From Actinomycetota bacterium (GTDB taxonomy: Bacteria > Actinomycetota > Thermoleophilia > Miltoncostaeales > Miltoncostaeaceae), in NCBI GenBank assembly GCA_005800465.1, contig SYFI01000125.1, positions 1 to 10,956 of the forward strand: a stretch of DNA of 10,956 nucleotides. The letters are read 5' to 3'. Within the stretch, counting starts at the first letter, position 1. Each line of letters starts with the position of its first letter. Shown here one piece after another: positions 1 through 7,109 of this stretch. A program made the position numbers and the translations under genes. Below the pieces are notes generated by a model, which saw nothing but the letters and a program-made list of their open reading frames with translations, was not told the DNA's origin and did not search any database.

Positions 1-785
1 ACATGCTGACCATGTGGGAAGCCCAGTTCGGCGAGTTCTCGAACGGTGCCCAGGTCATCATCGACCAGTTCATTTCCTCCGCCGAGTCGAAGTGGCAGAC
101 GCCCACCGACCTGGTCCTGCTGCTGCCCCACGGCTACGAGGGAAATGGGCCTGAGCACTCATCCGCTCGGCCAGAGCGGTTCCTGAGGTTGGCAGCCGAG
201 GGCAATATGCGAATCGCCAACTGCTCGACGGCCGACAACTACTTCCATCTCCTTAGGCGCCAAGGCCTGCTCGATGAGATCCGACCGCTCGTGGTGTTCA
301 CCCCCAAGAGCCTGCTGCGTGCCAAGGCGGCCTCGTGCAGCCTGAATGACCTCACCAAGGGGCACTTCGAGCCGGTCATCGACGATCCGCGCGTGACCGA
401 CCGCGCGAAGGTGACCCGCCTGGTGCTGTGCACCGGCAAGATCTTCCACGAGATCAACGGCCATGCCGACCGCGGCACGCGCCCCGAGCTGGCCATCGGC
501 CGTATTGAGCAGCTGTACCCGTTCCCCCGCGAAGAGCTGGTGGCTCTGTACGACAGCTACCCCAACCTCGAAACCGTGCAGTGGGTACAGGAAGAGCCGC
601 GCCACATGGGCGCGTGGTCATTCATCACCCGCCGTGTCGAGCGCCTTCTGCCCATTGACCAGGTGGGATACGTCGGCCGCCCTGCCCGCGCGTCGGTGAG
701 CGAGGGATACCCGCAGACACATCAGCTCGAGCAGCAGCGCGTTCTCGAAGACGCCCTCGCGGGCAGGGAGATGACCTTCAAATGA
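1..785 (+). CDS. sucA: 2-oxoglutarate dehydrogenase E1 component, C-terminal part (5' end outside window)
   Basis: This is the last 260 or so residues of the thiamine-diphosphate-dependent E1 subunit, which decarboxylates 2-oxoglutarate and passes the succinyl group to lipoyl-E2 in the TCA cycle. The frame is open to the left edge, so the start and the ThDP-binding half are missing. Visible family signatures are the MWEAQFGEF stretch near the edge, LLLPHGYEGNGPEHSSARPER, then RLVLCTGKIFHEI, the RIEQLYPFP block and a final VGRPARASVSEG tail. PHGYEG-GPEHSSAR is characteristic of 2-oxoglutarate E1 rather than pyruvate E1. The stop TGA overlaps the ATG of lpd by four bases (ATGA), so the two are probably translationally coupled. 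Whether this E1 carries a fused E2-like N-terminus, as mycobacterial Kgd does, cannot be seen here. The family call is very secure. Confidence 0.95.
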   Translation, partial: MLTMWEAQFGEFSNGAQVIIDQFISSAESKWQTPTDLVLLLPHGYEGNGPEHSSARPERFLRLAAEGNMRIANCSTADNYFHLLRRQGLLDEIRPLVVFTPKSLLRAKAASCSLNDLTKGHFEPVIDDPRVTDRAKVTRLVLCTGKIFHEINGHADRGTRPELAIGRIEQLYPFPREELVALYDSYPNLETVQWVQEEPRHMGAWSFITRRVERLLPIDQVGYVGRPARASVSEGYPQTHQLEQQRVLEDALAGREMTFK

Positions 786-2158
786 GTGATGGACCTCGCG
801 TGGTCGTTCTTGGCGGAGGCCCCGGCGGCGACGTCGCCGCACTCCGTGCAGCCCAGATGGGTGCGCAGGTCACGCTGGTCGAGCGGGCGGAGCTCGGGGG
901 CACCTGCCTCAACTGGGGCTGCATTCCCACCAAGGCCCTACTGGCCGCGGCCGACCTGCTGCGAAAGATCCGCGAGGCAAAGGACTTCGGGATCCTCGTG
1001 GGCGAGGTGGGCTACGACTTCGCAGCGATGATGGCCCGCAAGGAGGACATCGTCTCCACGATGCGCGGTGGCGTGCAGGGCGCATGCGAGCGCAAGGGCG
1101 TCTCCGTGCTGAAGGGCCAAGGCGTAATCGATGGTGACGCCGTAGTGGTCGATGGCACGCGGGTCGAGTACGACCACCTGGTGGTAGCCACGGGTACCGA
1201 GCCCGCCGGACTGCCCGGCATCGACATGGACCACCCCGCGGTGCTCACCAGTAACGACATTCTTGTAATGCCCGAGGTGCCCGAGACGCTGCTCATCCTG
1301 GGCGCAGGGGTCATCGGCTGCGAGTTCGCCAGCCTGTTCCAGCCGCTCGGCGTCAAGGTGACGATGGTTGAGATGCTGCCGCGGATTCTCGCCGGTATTG
1401 ACAACCGCACCGCCAAGCAGTTCCAGAAGTACCTCGCGAAGGATGGCGCCGAGATCCACCTGGGTCGCCGCCTCGAGGAGGTCACGTCGTACTCCGACGC
1501 GGGTGTCACCGCCAAGCTGGACGACGGCACCGAGATCTCCGCCGAGAAGATGCTCATCTCAATCGGTCGCAAGCCCCAGACCCGCGATATCGGGCTGGAG
1601 GCGGCCGGCGTGGTGGTGAACGAGCGCGGTCACATTGAGGTTGACGAGTTCCTCCGTACGGCGAACCCGAAGGTGTGGGCTGTGGGTGACTGCGTCGGTG
1701 GAATGCAACTGGCGCACCTGGCATCTGCCGAGGGTGCCCGTGCCGCCGAGAACATCTTGGGCCCGCATCTGGTGGCGATGGACCGCACTGTGGTTCCCTC
1801 CTGCATCTATACGCACCCCGAGATCGCCACGGTGGGCCTGAACCGAGACACCGCCGAGGAGCAGGGCCTCAAGATCAAGGTGGGGCAGGCCCGCTTTGCC
1901 GGGTCGGGCAAGGCGCTCGGTGAGGGCGAGAGCGATGGGTTCGCCCAGCTCATCGCCGATGCCGAGACGGACCTGCTGCTCGGTGCCACCATCATGGGGG
2001 CACACGCCGTGGAGATGATCCACGAGGTGGGCGTGGCAATCAGCGACGGCTACACCATGCGCGACCTGGGCGAGATCATCCACGCCCATCCCACCATCAG
2101 CGAGATGGTGATGGATGCCGCCCAGCAGGGCGGGGGCGTGGCGCCCTACCTGTCGTAG
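782..2158 (+). CDS. lpdA: dihydrolipoyl dehydrogenase (E3)
   Basis: This cytosolic flavoprotein reoxidises dihydrolipoamide on E2 with NAD+ in 2-oxoacid dehydrogenase complexes and the glycine cleavage system. It is 458 aa, the usual length. The N-terminal FAD dinucleotide motif GGGPGG is at residues 11-16. The redox-active disulfide is C42/C47 in GGTCLNWGCIPTK. ATGTEP follows at 136-141 and the NAD-binding GAGVIG at 174-179. The second FAD motif is AVGDCVGGMQLAHLASAEG. The C-terminal interface motif HAHPTISE provides the catalytic His436-Glu441 pair across the dimer. The residue after the GGGPGG motif is Asp rather than the common Tyr, a small oddity. The start is set by the ATGA overlap with the E1 gene. 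A lipoate-attachment gene follows after 5 bases, so the three genes form one operon. Confidence 0.97.
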   Translation: MSDGPRVVVLGGGPGGDVAALRAAQMGAQVTLVERAELGGTCLNWGCIPTKALLAAADLLRKIREAKDFGILVGEVGYDFAAMMARKEDIVSTMRGGVQGACERKGVSVLKGQGVIDGDAVVVDGTRVEYDHLVVATGTEPAGLPGIDMDHPAVLTSNDILVMPEVPETLLILGAGVIGCEFASLFQPLGVKVTMVEMLPRILAGIDNRTAKQFQKYLAKDGAEIHLGRRLEEVTSYSDAGVTAKLDDGTEISAEKMLISIGRKPQTRDIGLEAAGVVVNERGHIEVDEFLRTANPKVWAVGDCVGGMQLAHLASAEGARAAENILGPHLVAMDRTVVPSCIYTHPEIATVGLNRDTAEEQGLKIKVGQARFAGSGKALGEGESDGFAQLIADAETDLLLGATIMGAHAVEMIHEVGVAISDGYTMRDLGEIIHAHPTISEMVMDAAQQGGGVAPYLS

Positions 2159-2163
2159 GCCCC

Positions 2164-2850
2164 ATGCGCGTCGTCCGGCCGGGTCCGCAGTCGGTGCCGG
2201 ATGCTCTGGCCCTATCGTTGCGGATGCTCGCCGATGCAGAGTGCCCAGCGCTGGTGGTGCACCAGGTGACTCCCGCTGCGATCACCTGCGGACGGGCGCA
2301 GATGAAGACCGTGGACACTGATGCCATCGGTCGGTCGGGGCTGAAACTGGTGCCGCGCGCATCGGGTGGCGGCCCGGTGCTGTGGGATAACGATCTCATC
2401 GCCATCGACGTGATTCTCCCCCACGGTGACCCGCGCCTGCCTGACGATATTGTGGCCGCCTACCGCTGGGTTGGCGAGGCGGTGGCATCAGCACTCCAGG
2501 GCCTCGGCATCTCGGGCGCGCGATCCGTGCCACCCGACGAGGCGCGCGAATGGCCAGTGGGCGCCTCATCGGGCCTGTGCTTCGGCGGCCTCTCCCCCTG
2601 GGAGGTGGTGGTGGGCGACCGCAAGGTGCTCGGGCTCTCACAGGTGCGGAAGCAGGCGGGGGCCATCATTCAAGTGGGAGTGCTGATGCGCCTCAACGCC
2701 GTGCGCCTTCTGCAGGCGGTGGGTGCTCCGGAGGGCGCGGCAGATGACATGGCTGCCTGCACCGCCGGTGTGGCCGATCTGATCCCGGGTATTACGCCAG
2801 AGCACGTCACCGATCACCTACTCACCGAACTGAACCACCCAACGACATAG
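2164..2850 (+). CDS. LipM/LplA-like lipoyl/octanoyl transferase family protein
   Basis: This 228-aa protein has the biotin/lipoyl protein ligase catalytic fold that attaches octanoate or lipoate to the swinging-arm lysine of E2 or GcvH. Visible signatures are the substrate-loop glycines in RASGGGPV (65-72), then Cys139 in GLCFGG, and GDRKVLGLSQVRKQ with the family lysine at Lys154. The Cys-Phe pair sits where LipM-type octanoyltransferases carry their acyl-thioester cysteine, so transferase rather than ATP-dependent ligase activity is likely. This remains an inference from motif position. The usual (H)HG after the lysine motif reads QVG here (170-172), and there is no C-terminal LplA accessory domain. 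The ATG lies 5 bases after the lpd stop without a clear Shine-Dalgarno, suggesting translational coupling. The neighbouring E1 and E3 genes fit a role in lipoylating their complex. Confidence 0.8.
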   Translation: MRVVRPGPQSVPDALALSLRMLADAECPALVVHQVTPAAITCGRAQMKTVDTDAIGRSGLKLVPRASGGGPVLWDNDLIAIDVILPHGDPRLPDDIVAAYRWVGEAVASALQGLGISGARSVPPDEAREWPVGASSGLCFGGLSPWEVVVGDRKVLGLSQVRKQAGAIIQVGVLMRLNAVRLLQAVGAPEGAADDMAACTAGVADLIPGITPEHVTDHLLTELNHPTT

Positions 2851-2875
2851 CCCGGATGCCCAGCTAGGTTCGGGC
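2850..2875. terminator. possible stem-loop at the lipM/vapC convergent junction
   Basis: GCCCGGA (2850-2856) can pair with TTCGGGC (2869-2875) in plus-strand RNA, with one G-U pair and a 12-base loop. This falls exactly at the 3' end of the lipoyl-transferase gene. There is no U-tract on either strand, so it is not a standard intrinsic terminator. It overlaps the last vapC codons. It could protect a 3' end or be chance in GC-rich DNA. Confidence 0.25.
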
Positions 2876-3277
2876 GTCAATCACTGGCACGTCGTACTTT
2901 CGAAGGGCGGCGTCAGGAGTGAGCAATACCAGCCCCTCGACCTGCGCCTGCGCAACAAGCAGGCGATCGAACGGGTCGCGGTGGTGCACGGGTAGCGCCC
3001 CAGCCACGTGCCCGTGCCGAGCAGACACCGGCAACTCCTCAAACAACCCCTGCTCCATCCACCACTCCACATCTGATCCACGTCGGTGGTCGATGTCGGC
3101 GTCAGGGACCGGACCGAATTTGCCGATCGTCCGTTTGATTGAGATCTCCCAACTCGTGACAGCGCTGACGAAGATCGCGTTCCCCTGATCCTCAATGGCC
3201 GCGGCGGCCTGCGGGCCAAGTGCGGAATGGCCACCCGCCCACCAGATGAGGGTGGATGTATCCATAAGCATTCTCAC
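2864..3277 (-). CDS. vapC: VapC-family PIN-domain toxin (ribonuclease)
   Basis: This 137-aa PIN-domain protein is of the type that acts as the endoribonuclease toxin of type II toxin-antitoxin modules. The expected metal-binding acidic residues are visible: Asp6 in MLMDTSTLIWW, Glu44 in VTSWEISIK, Asp101 and Asp104 in HHRDPFDRLLVAQA, and Asp122 in LLTPDAALRKYDVPVI. The order and spacing match the VapC subgroup that pairs with Phd/YefM antitoxins. A GTG start overlaps the antitoxin stop by four bases (GTGA). An ATG two codons downstream, at 3271, is a plausible alternative. It lies directly after the antitoxin gene on the same strand, as is usual, and converges on the lipoyl-transferase gene with 13 bases between stops. 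All catalytic residues are present, so it looks intact. The RNA target cannot be predicted from the sequence. Confidence 0.92.
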   Translation of the reverse strand: MRMLMDTSTLIWWAGGHSALGPQAAAAIEDQGNAIFVSAVTSWEISIKRTIGKFGPVPDADIDHRRGSDVEWWMEQGLFEELPVSARHGHVAGALPVHHRDPFDRLLVAQAQVEGLVLLTPDAALRKYDVPVIDART

Positions 3278-3516
3278 TCGGTGTCGCCATAAATCAGCGC
3301 CTCGAGCTCCGGCATCGGGGCATCGAAGTCATCCGCAATCCAGATCATCCCTCGCGCGAATCCGCCCTTGCGGCGGCGCGCGGGCTCGACATACGGGACG
3401 ATCCTCGCCACTGGTGATCCGTTGTTCTCCACCACCACGTCGTCGCCGTCATTCGCCTGACGAACCAGACGCGAGAAGTTGGTCTTCGCCTCGTGCATTC
3501 CCACCGTGATGCGCAT
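3274..3516 (-). CDS. Phd/YefM-family antitoxin
   Basis: This 80-aa antitoxin neutralises the VapC toxin encoded next to it and normally represses its own promoter. The N-terminal half shows the Phd/YefM DNA-binding pattern: MHEAKTNFSRLV at 7-18, then a GDDVVVENNGSPVARIVPY stretch. The C-terminal half has GMIWIADDFDAPMPE, a tail typical of antitoxins that bind PIN toxins of this subgroup. An ATG at 3516 is preceded by a good Shine-Dalgarno, AGGAG at 3530-3526 on the minus strand with a 9-base spacer. The stop overlaps the toxin start, giving coupled translation with antitoxin first. A perfect inverted repeat 21-44 bases upstream is the likely operator. Family and role are secure; the specific subfamily name is less so. 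Confidence 0.92.
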   Translation of the reverse strand: MRITVGMHEAKTNFSRLVRQANDGDDVVVENNGSPVARIVPYVEPARRRKGGFARGMIWIADDFDAPMPELEALIYGDTE

Positions 3517-3536
3517 GCGGGTCTTCTCCTTCTCCA

Positions 3537-3560
3537 GTATGGACTAACCCTAGTCCATAC
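3537..3560 (-). promoter_or_regulatory. palindromic operator overlapping the toxin-antitoxin promoter
   Basis: GTATGGACTA (3537-3546) and TAGTCCATAC (3551-3560) are a perfect 10-bp inverted repeat around a 4-base centre. Read on the minus strand, the centre contains TAGGGT (3552-3547), which fits the actinobacterial -10 pattern TAnnnT. Transcription would then start near 3540, leaving a leader of about 24 bases with the antitoxin Shine-Dalgarno. A dyad lying over the -10 box is the classic layout for autorepression by Phd-type antitoxins. A further small palindrome, ATACGTAT (3557-3564), overlaps its outer edge. The site also lies upstream of the divergent capA gene. The dyad is directly visible; its binding protein is inferred. 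Confidence 0.75.
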
Positions 3561-3609
3561 GTATCTCCCGTACCCACCCGGTGCAGGCAGGACGCCCCGG
3601 GGTTACCGC

Positions 3610-3615
3610 TAACTT
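3610..3615 (+). promoter_or_regulatory. candidate -10 box for a leaderless capA-like transcript
   Basis: TAACTT is followed by exactly seven bases (CACCCCC) and then the GTG at 3623. This is the geometry of a leaderless mRNA in which the start codon is at +1. No convincing Shine-Dalgarno precedes either candidate start of the gene, and no good -35 is visible. The same spacing occurs in front of clpS and the 89-aa gene. Confidence 0.4.
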
Positions 3616-3622
3616 CACCCCC

Positions 3623-4774
3623 GTGAGCTCATCCCGACGAGACCGGCGCCCGCCGCCCAGGAATCGCCGGCGACGCAGACGCGGGCGGCGCGACAACCCG
3701 CTGGTAATGATCAGCCTCCTTATCGTCGTGGTGATCCTGACCGCGATCGCCTACTCAGGCGGAGACGAGTCCCCATCGCCGTCAACAGCCGAGCGCGCGG
3801 CGCCTCTGCAGGGCACCGCGAATGTGACCATCACCTCGGTGGGCGACGTGGTGATGGGCACGCCCGAATTCGGGTTGCCGCCAGCAGGCGGATCAACCCT
3901 CTTCAGTTCGGTGGCGCCGCTATTGAAGGGCGACGTGGTATTCGGCAATCTCGAAGAGGCTCTGGCGACCGGCCCGGGGTCGAAGTGCGGCGGCCCGAGC
4001 GGTGGCGGGTGCTATGCGTTCGCCAGCCCGCCCTCGTACGCCCGCAACCTCAAGGCTGCGGGCTTCACCGTGATGGGCATCGCCAACAACCACGCGCTCG
4101 ACTGGGGCACGAGCGGGCAGCGCAGCACCGTGACCGCGCTCGATTCGCAGGGAATCCTCCACGCCGGACGGCCCGGCGAGATCGCCGTTCAGAAGCTCCC
4201 CGGCGGCGGATCGGTGGCCGTCACCTCGGTGGCGCCCTACTCGTGGTCGCAGAACGCCCTGAACATTCCCTCCACTGTCGCCCTTGTGCGAAAGGCCACG
4301 ACGATGGCACCCATCGTGATGGTGAACATGCACGTGGGCGCCGAGGGTTCAGGCGCCACCCATGTGCCACGGGGCGGTGAGACCTTCCTTGGCGAGAACC
4401 GCGGTAACTCGCGTGCGCTTGCACGCGCCATGGTCGATGCCGGGGCCGATCTGGTGGTTGGCCAAGGCCCCCATGTGCTGCGCGGCATGGAGTTCCTCAA
4501 AGGGCGGCTCATCGCCTACAGCCTCGGAAACTTCTTGGGCTATAAGGTATTCTCGGTAAAGGGTGCGAGCGGCCAGAGCGGTGTGCTCGCGGTGCGCCTT
4601 GCCCTCGACGGTGCATTCATCGCCGCGCGCTTTTCCCCCACCACGCTCTCGGGTGACGGCGTGCCGTCACCCGGTGGATCGGGCATCTCGATTATCCAGT
4701 CGCTGTCGCAAGAGGATTTCGGCGCGACGGCAGCACGTATCTCATCGAGCGGTGACATCACTCCACCGCGCTGA
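3623..4774 (+). CDS. CapA-family (PGA_cap) metallophosphatase-like membrane-anchored protein
   Basis: This is a 383-aa protein of the CapA/poly-gamma-glutamate-synthesis superfamily, which has a calcineurin-like fold. A very basic cytoplasmic tail (residues 5-23, mostly Arg) precedes one membrane segment (about 27-45), so the catalytic domain should face outward. Family blocks in order are TSVGDVVMG (Asp75), FGNLEEAL, IANNHALDWG (Asn156-His157), NMHVGAEG (His237, Glu241), VVGQGPHVLRGMEF (His284) and IAYSLGNF. Many relatives have GH in the GQGPH block, so one possible ligand is changed. No capB or capC gene is nearby, so polymer synthesis is not supported; a cell-envelope role is only inferred. 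The frame also allows a GTG at 3581 (397 aa). I prefer 3623 because a TAnnnT box sits seven bases before it. The lipoprotein gene follows 18 bases downstream. Confidence 0.85.
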   Translation: MSSSRRDRRPPPRNRRRRRRGRRDNPLVMISLLIVVVILTAIAYSGGDESPSPSTAERAAPLQGTANVTITSVGDVVMGTPEFGLPPAGGSTLFSSVAPLLKGDVVFGNLEEALATGPGSKCGGPSGGGCYAFASPPSYARNLKAAGFTVMGIANNHALDWGTSGQRSTVTALDSQGILHAGRPGEIAVQKLPGGGSVAVTSVAPYSWSQNALNIPSTVALVRKATTMAPIVMVNMHVGAEGSGATHVPRGGETFLGENRGNSRALARAMVDAGADLVVGQGPHVLRGMEFLKGRLIAYSLGNFLGYKVFSVKGASGQSGVLAVRLALDGAFIAARFSPTTLSGDGVPSPGGSGISIIQSLSQEDFGATAARISSSGDITPPR

Positions 4775-4792
4775 CCACACGAAAGGCACCCC

Positions 4793-5425
4793 ATGTCCAT
4801 GCCCACACGTATTGCAGCAGCACTTGCCCTCGCCGCCGTACCGGTCATCGTCCTCACCGGATGCTCATCCGGCAGCACGACCACCGTCACCGATACCGCC
4901 ACGGTGACAGCTCCTGCTGCAGACACCACGACCGCCGCCGTGACCACCCCGACGGCCAGCACGGTCACCACGGCGAGCGCACCCACCCGATGCGCCAATG
5001 GCGATCTCGACGTGTTTCTGGGTCAAGGGCAGGCGGGAGCGGGATCGGCCGAGGTCGTCGTCGTCCTCACCAACAATGGCATGGGCCCGCCGTGCACGCT
5101 GGGCGGCTACCCCGGCATGGCGCTCTACGCCGCGAACGGCACCGAACTCGCTGGCACTGTCAAGCGGGGCGGTACCACGCTGTTCACCGACCCGGGGCCC
5201 AGCACACTGACGCTCGCACCCAATGGCTCGGTGTCGTACAGCGTGGGATTCACCAGTGCACAGAGCGATGGCTGCGAGAACACCGGCTATATGATGGTGA
5301 CTCCCCCCAGCGCCACGCAGTCGATCAAGGTGACCACCACGGGGCAGAACACGATCACCGTGTGCGAGGGGCAGCCGATCACGGTGTCGGCGCTGGTGGA
5401 GGGCAGCGGCGGCGCGCCCCAGTAG
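4793..5425 (+). CDS. DUF4232-domain lipoprotein
   Basis: This 210-aa predicted secreted lipoprotein has a signal peptide at about residues 1-23 ending in the lipobox LTGC, so Cys24 would be lipidated and hold the protein on the outer face of the membrane. A Thr/Ala-rich linker (about 25-65) follows. The remainder matches the DUF4232 pattern: a cysteine just before the domain (Cys67), VVLTNNG, then C-TLGGYPGMALY (Cys101), LAPNGSVSYSVGF, and two more cysteines (161, 191). These could form two disulfides. The function of DUF4232 is unknown. A Shine-Dalgarno-like GAAAGG lies 6 bases before the ATG. The gap to the capA-like gene is 18 bases, so the two are probably co-transcribed. The stop is 6 bases from the convergent decarboxylase stop. 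A second ATG at 4799 is possible. Confidence 0.88.
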   Translation: MSMPTRIAAALALAAVPVIVLTGCSSGSTTTVTDTATVTAPAADTTTAAVTTPTASTVTTASAPTRCANGDLDVFLGQGQAGAGSAEVVVVLTNNGMGPPCTLGGYPGMALYAANGTELAGTVKRGGTTLFTDPGPSTLTLAPNGSVSYSVGFTSAQSDGCENTGYMMVTPPSATQSIKVTTTGQNTITVCEGQPITVSALVEGSGGAPQ

Positions 5426-5431
5426 AACCGG

Positions 5432-7105
5432 CTACCGCAGGGCGTCGTCGAGTGGACCACCCACCGGCGGCGTCCTGCCGCTCACGCCGGCGACCAGCAC
5501 CGCTGGGCCGGCATCCGAGCGCCGAATCAGGTCATACATGGCCTTATCAAGATCTGCAGGGTCGTCAATGCGCGCCGTGCTGGCGCCAAAGCCATGGCAG
5601 ATCTCCGCCACGTCGATCCTCGGAGAGTCCATCGTAAGCCCCGGCCAGCCGCCATCTGGAACGCCGGTGAGGCCTTCCATGCCTGCGCGCAGGATCTCGT
5701 AGCCGGAGTTGTCGCCAACCACGAGGGCGAGCCGTGAACCCTCTGACGCCGCTGTCCACAGCGCATGTACCCCGAACATGAGTGAGCCATCCCCCTGGAT
5801 GCACACCACGCGACGGGATGGATCGGCAATGGAGGCACCCACCGCCGCCGGGAGTCCCCATCCCAGGGCACTCCCCCGGTGCCACAGACACGAACCCGGC
5901 TGGCGGGTACCGAGCGCCGTACGCAGATCGCGAGTTGAGGTGAGGCCCTCGTCCACAACCAGATCGTCGGCCTGCACCCCTGATGCGATGGCCTGCGACA
6001 GCCGGGCACCGGTGATCGAATCACCTGCGGCATCGACCCGCGCGATGTAGGCGTCCACTTCCGCACGACGTGCTCCGGCCACCCGCTGTGCCACGGCGCC
6101 GTCGCGGGAAGGGTTGGCGGGTACCCGCGCGCCAAGGGCCTCGAGCACCGCAAGCGGGTCAGCCACCATGCCTACCTCAGGTGCATAGGTGCGCCCCACG
6201 TCGCGGGGGTCGACATCGGCATGGATGAGCCGGACGCCATCGGGCAGCGCCGAACCCGGACTCCAGCCGAACAGCCGGAATACCGGCATGCCGATGGCGA
6301 GGACCACGTCGTATGGCTCGAGAGTGCCCCGGATGCCGGCGGCGAACCGCGGCACCGTGCCCGCCCACATGGGGTCATCGGTGGCCATGGGCACCATGGC
6401 GCCGAACGGCTCCCCCATCACGGGGGCACGGATTCGCGACGCAAATGCCGACAGCGCGTCGCAGGCCCCAGCGTGCGTGACGCCATCGCCCGCAAGGATG
6501 ATGGGATTGATGGCACGGGCAAGCAGCGCGGCGGCGGCATCGAGCGCGGCGGGATCCGGCGCCGGCAGTGCACGGCCCGCGCCGGGCGGCACGGCGAGCG
6601 CGGAGCTTGGCCCCGCCTGCGATTCGAGAGGGATGCTCAGCACCGCCGGGCCCATTGGGGGCCCGAGAGCAGCCGCCACGGCGCGTGACAATGCATTCCC
6701 GAGATCCGCGGGTTCACGCACCTCCTCTGCGTAGGCTGCGATCGGGGTCGCCATGGCCACGATCTCGCCGCCCAGGAATGGTGCGCCGGGGAGCATCGAC
6801 GACAACTGCTGACCCACGATCACCAGCAGAGGCACCCGCGACCGGGCGGCGTTGAGCACGCCCGACATTGCGTTGGCCATACCTGGCTGCACGTGCACCA
6901 GCGCCACGCCCAGCTGGCCCGTTGACTGCGCATAGCCATCGGCCATTCCCATGACCGTTGACTCGGTGAGCCCCAGAATGAATCTCGGCTGCCCGGGGGC
7001 GGTCAGCGCATCCATCAACGGCAGCTCGGTGCTGCCGGGATTGCCAAAGATCACAGTGACGCCCTGCTCGGACAGGGCCTGGAGCAGGGCGTCGGATCCG
7101 GTCAT
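5432..7105 (-). CDS. ThDP-dependent benzoylformate-decarboxylase-like enzyme
   Basis: This 557-aa member of the acetolactate synthase/pyruvate decarboxylase superfamily is closest by motif to benzoylformate decarboxylases (MdlC). The N-terminal Pyr domain shows IFGNPGSTELP (Ser25), the ThDP-activating glutamate in GLTESTVMGMADGYAQ (Glu48), and VHVQPGMANAMSG (His71), matching Ser26, Glu47 and His70 of the Pseudomonas putida enzyme. A central domain spans about 190-340. The C-terminal domain has the ThDP/Mg motif GDGS (438-441) ending at Asn466 in VVGDNSGYE. Catalytic His281 of the model enzyme falls on Phe279 in VFRLFGWSPG, so the substrate may differ. The frame stays open to 7186, but family alignment and the upstream BI-1 stop at 7110 point to the ATG at 7105. 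The gap is 4 bases with no clear Shine-Dalgarno, suggesting coupling. The true substrate is unknown. Confidence 0.87.
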   Translation of the reverse strand: MTGSDALLQALSEQGVTVIFGNPGSTELPLMDALTAPGQPRFILGLTESTVMGMADGYAQSTGQLGVALVHVQPGMANAMSGVLNAARSRVPLLVIVGQQLSSMLPGAPFLGGEIVAMATPIAAYAEEVREPADLGNALSRAVAAALGPPMGPAVLSIPLESQAGPSSALAVPPGAGRALPAPDPAALDAAAALLARAINPIILAGDGVTHAGACDALSAFASRIRAPVMGEPFGAMVPMATDDPMWAGTVPRFAAGIRGTLEPYDVVLAIGMPVFRLFGWSPGSALPDGVRLIHADVDPRDVGRTYAPEVGMVADPLAVLEALGARVPANPSRDGAVAQRVAGARRAEVDAYIARVDAAGDSITGARLSQAIASGVQADDLVVDEGLTSTRDLRTALGTRQPGSCLWHRGSALGWGLPAAVGASIADPSRRVVCIQGDGSLMFGVHALWTAASEGSRLALVVGDNSGYEILRAGMEGLTGVPDGGWPGLTMDSPRIDVAEICHGFGASTARIDDPADLDKAMYDLIRRSDAGPAVLVAGVSGRTPPVGGPLDDALR

Positions 7106-7109
7106 CGGC

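Noticed and set aside
2864..3560. Toxin-antitoxin pair as part of a larger mobile or defence island
   Set aside because: There are no flanking repeats, integrase or further defence genes, and base composition does not look different by eye. It is best read as an isolated chromosomal module.
3581..3622. Earlier GTG start for the capA-like gene
   Set aside because: It is possible but has no Shine-Dalgarno and no -10 at leaderless spacing. The GTG at 3623 has TAACTT seven bases upstream. The choice is moderate, not certain.
4861..5637. 258-codon frame overlapping the lipoprotein gene
   Set aside because: It is rich in Arg and His with no motif. The overlapping frame has a signal peptide, lipobox and DUF4232 pattern.
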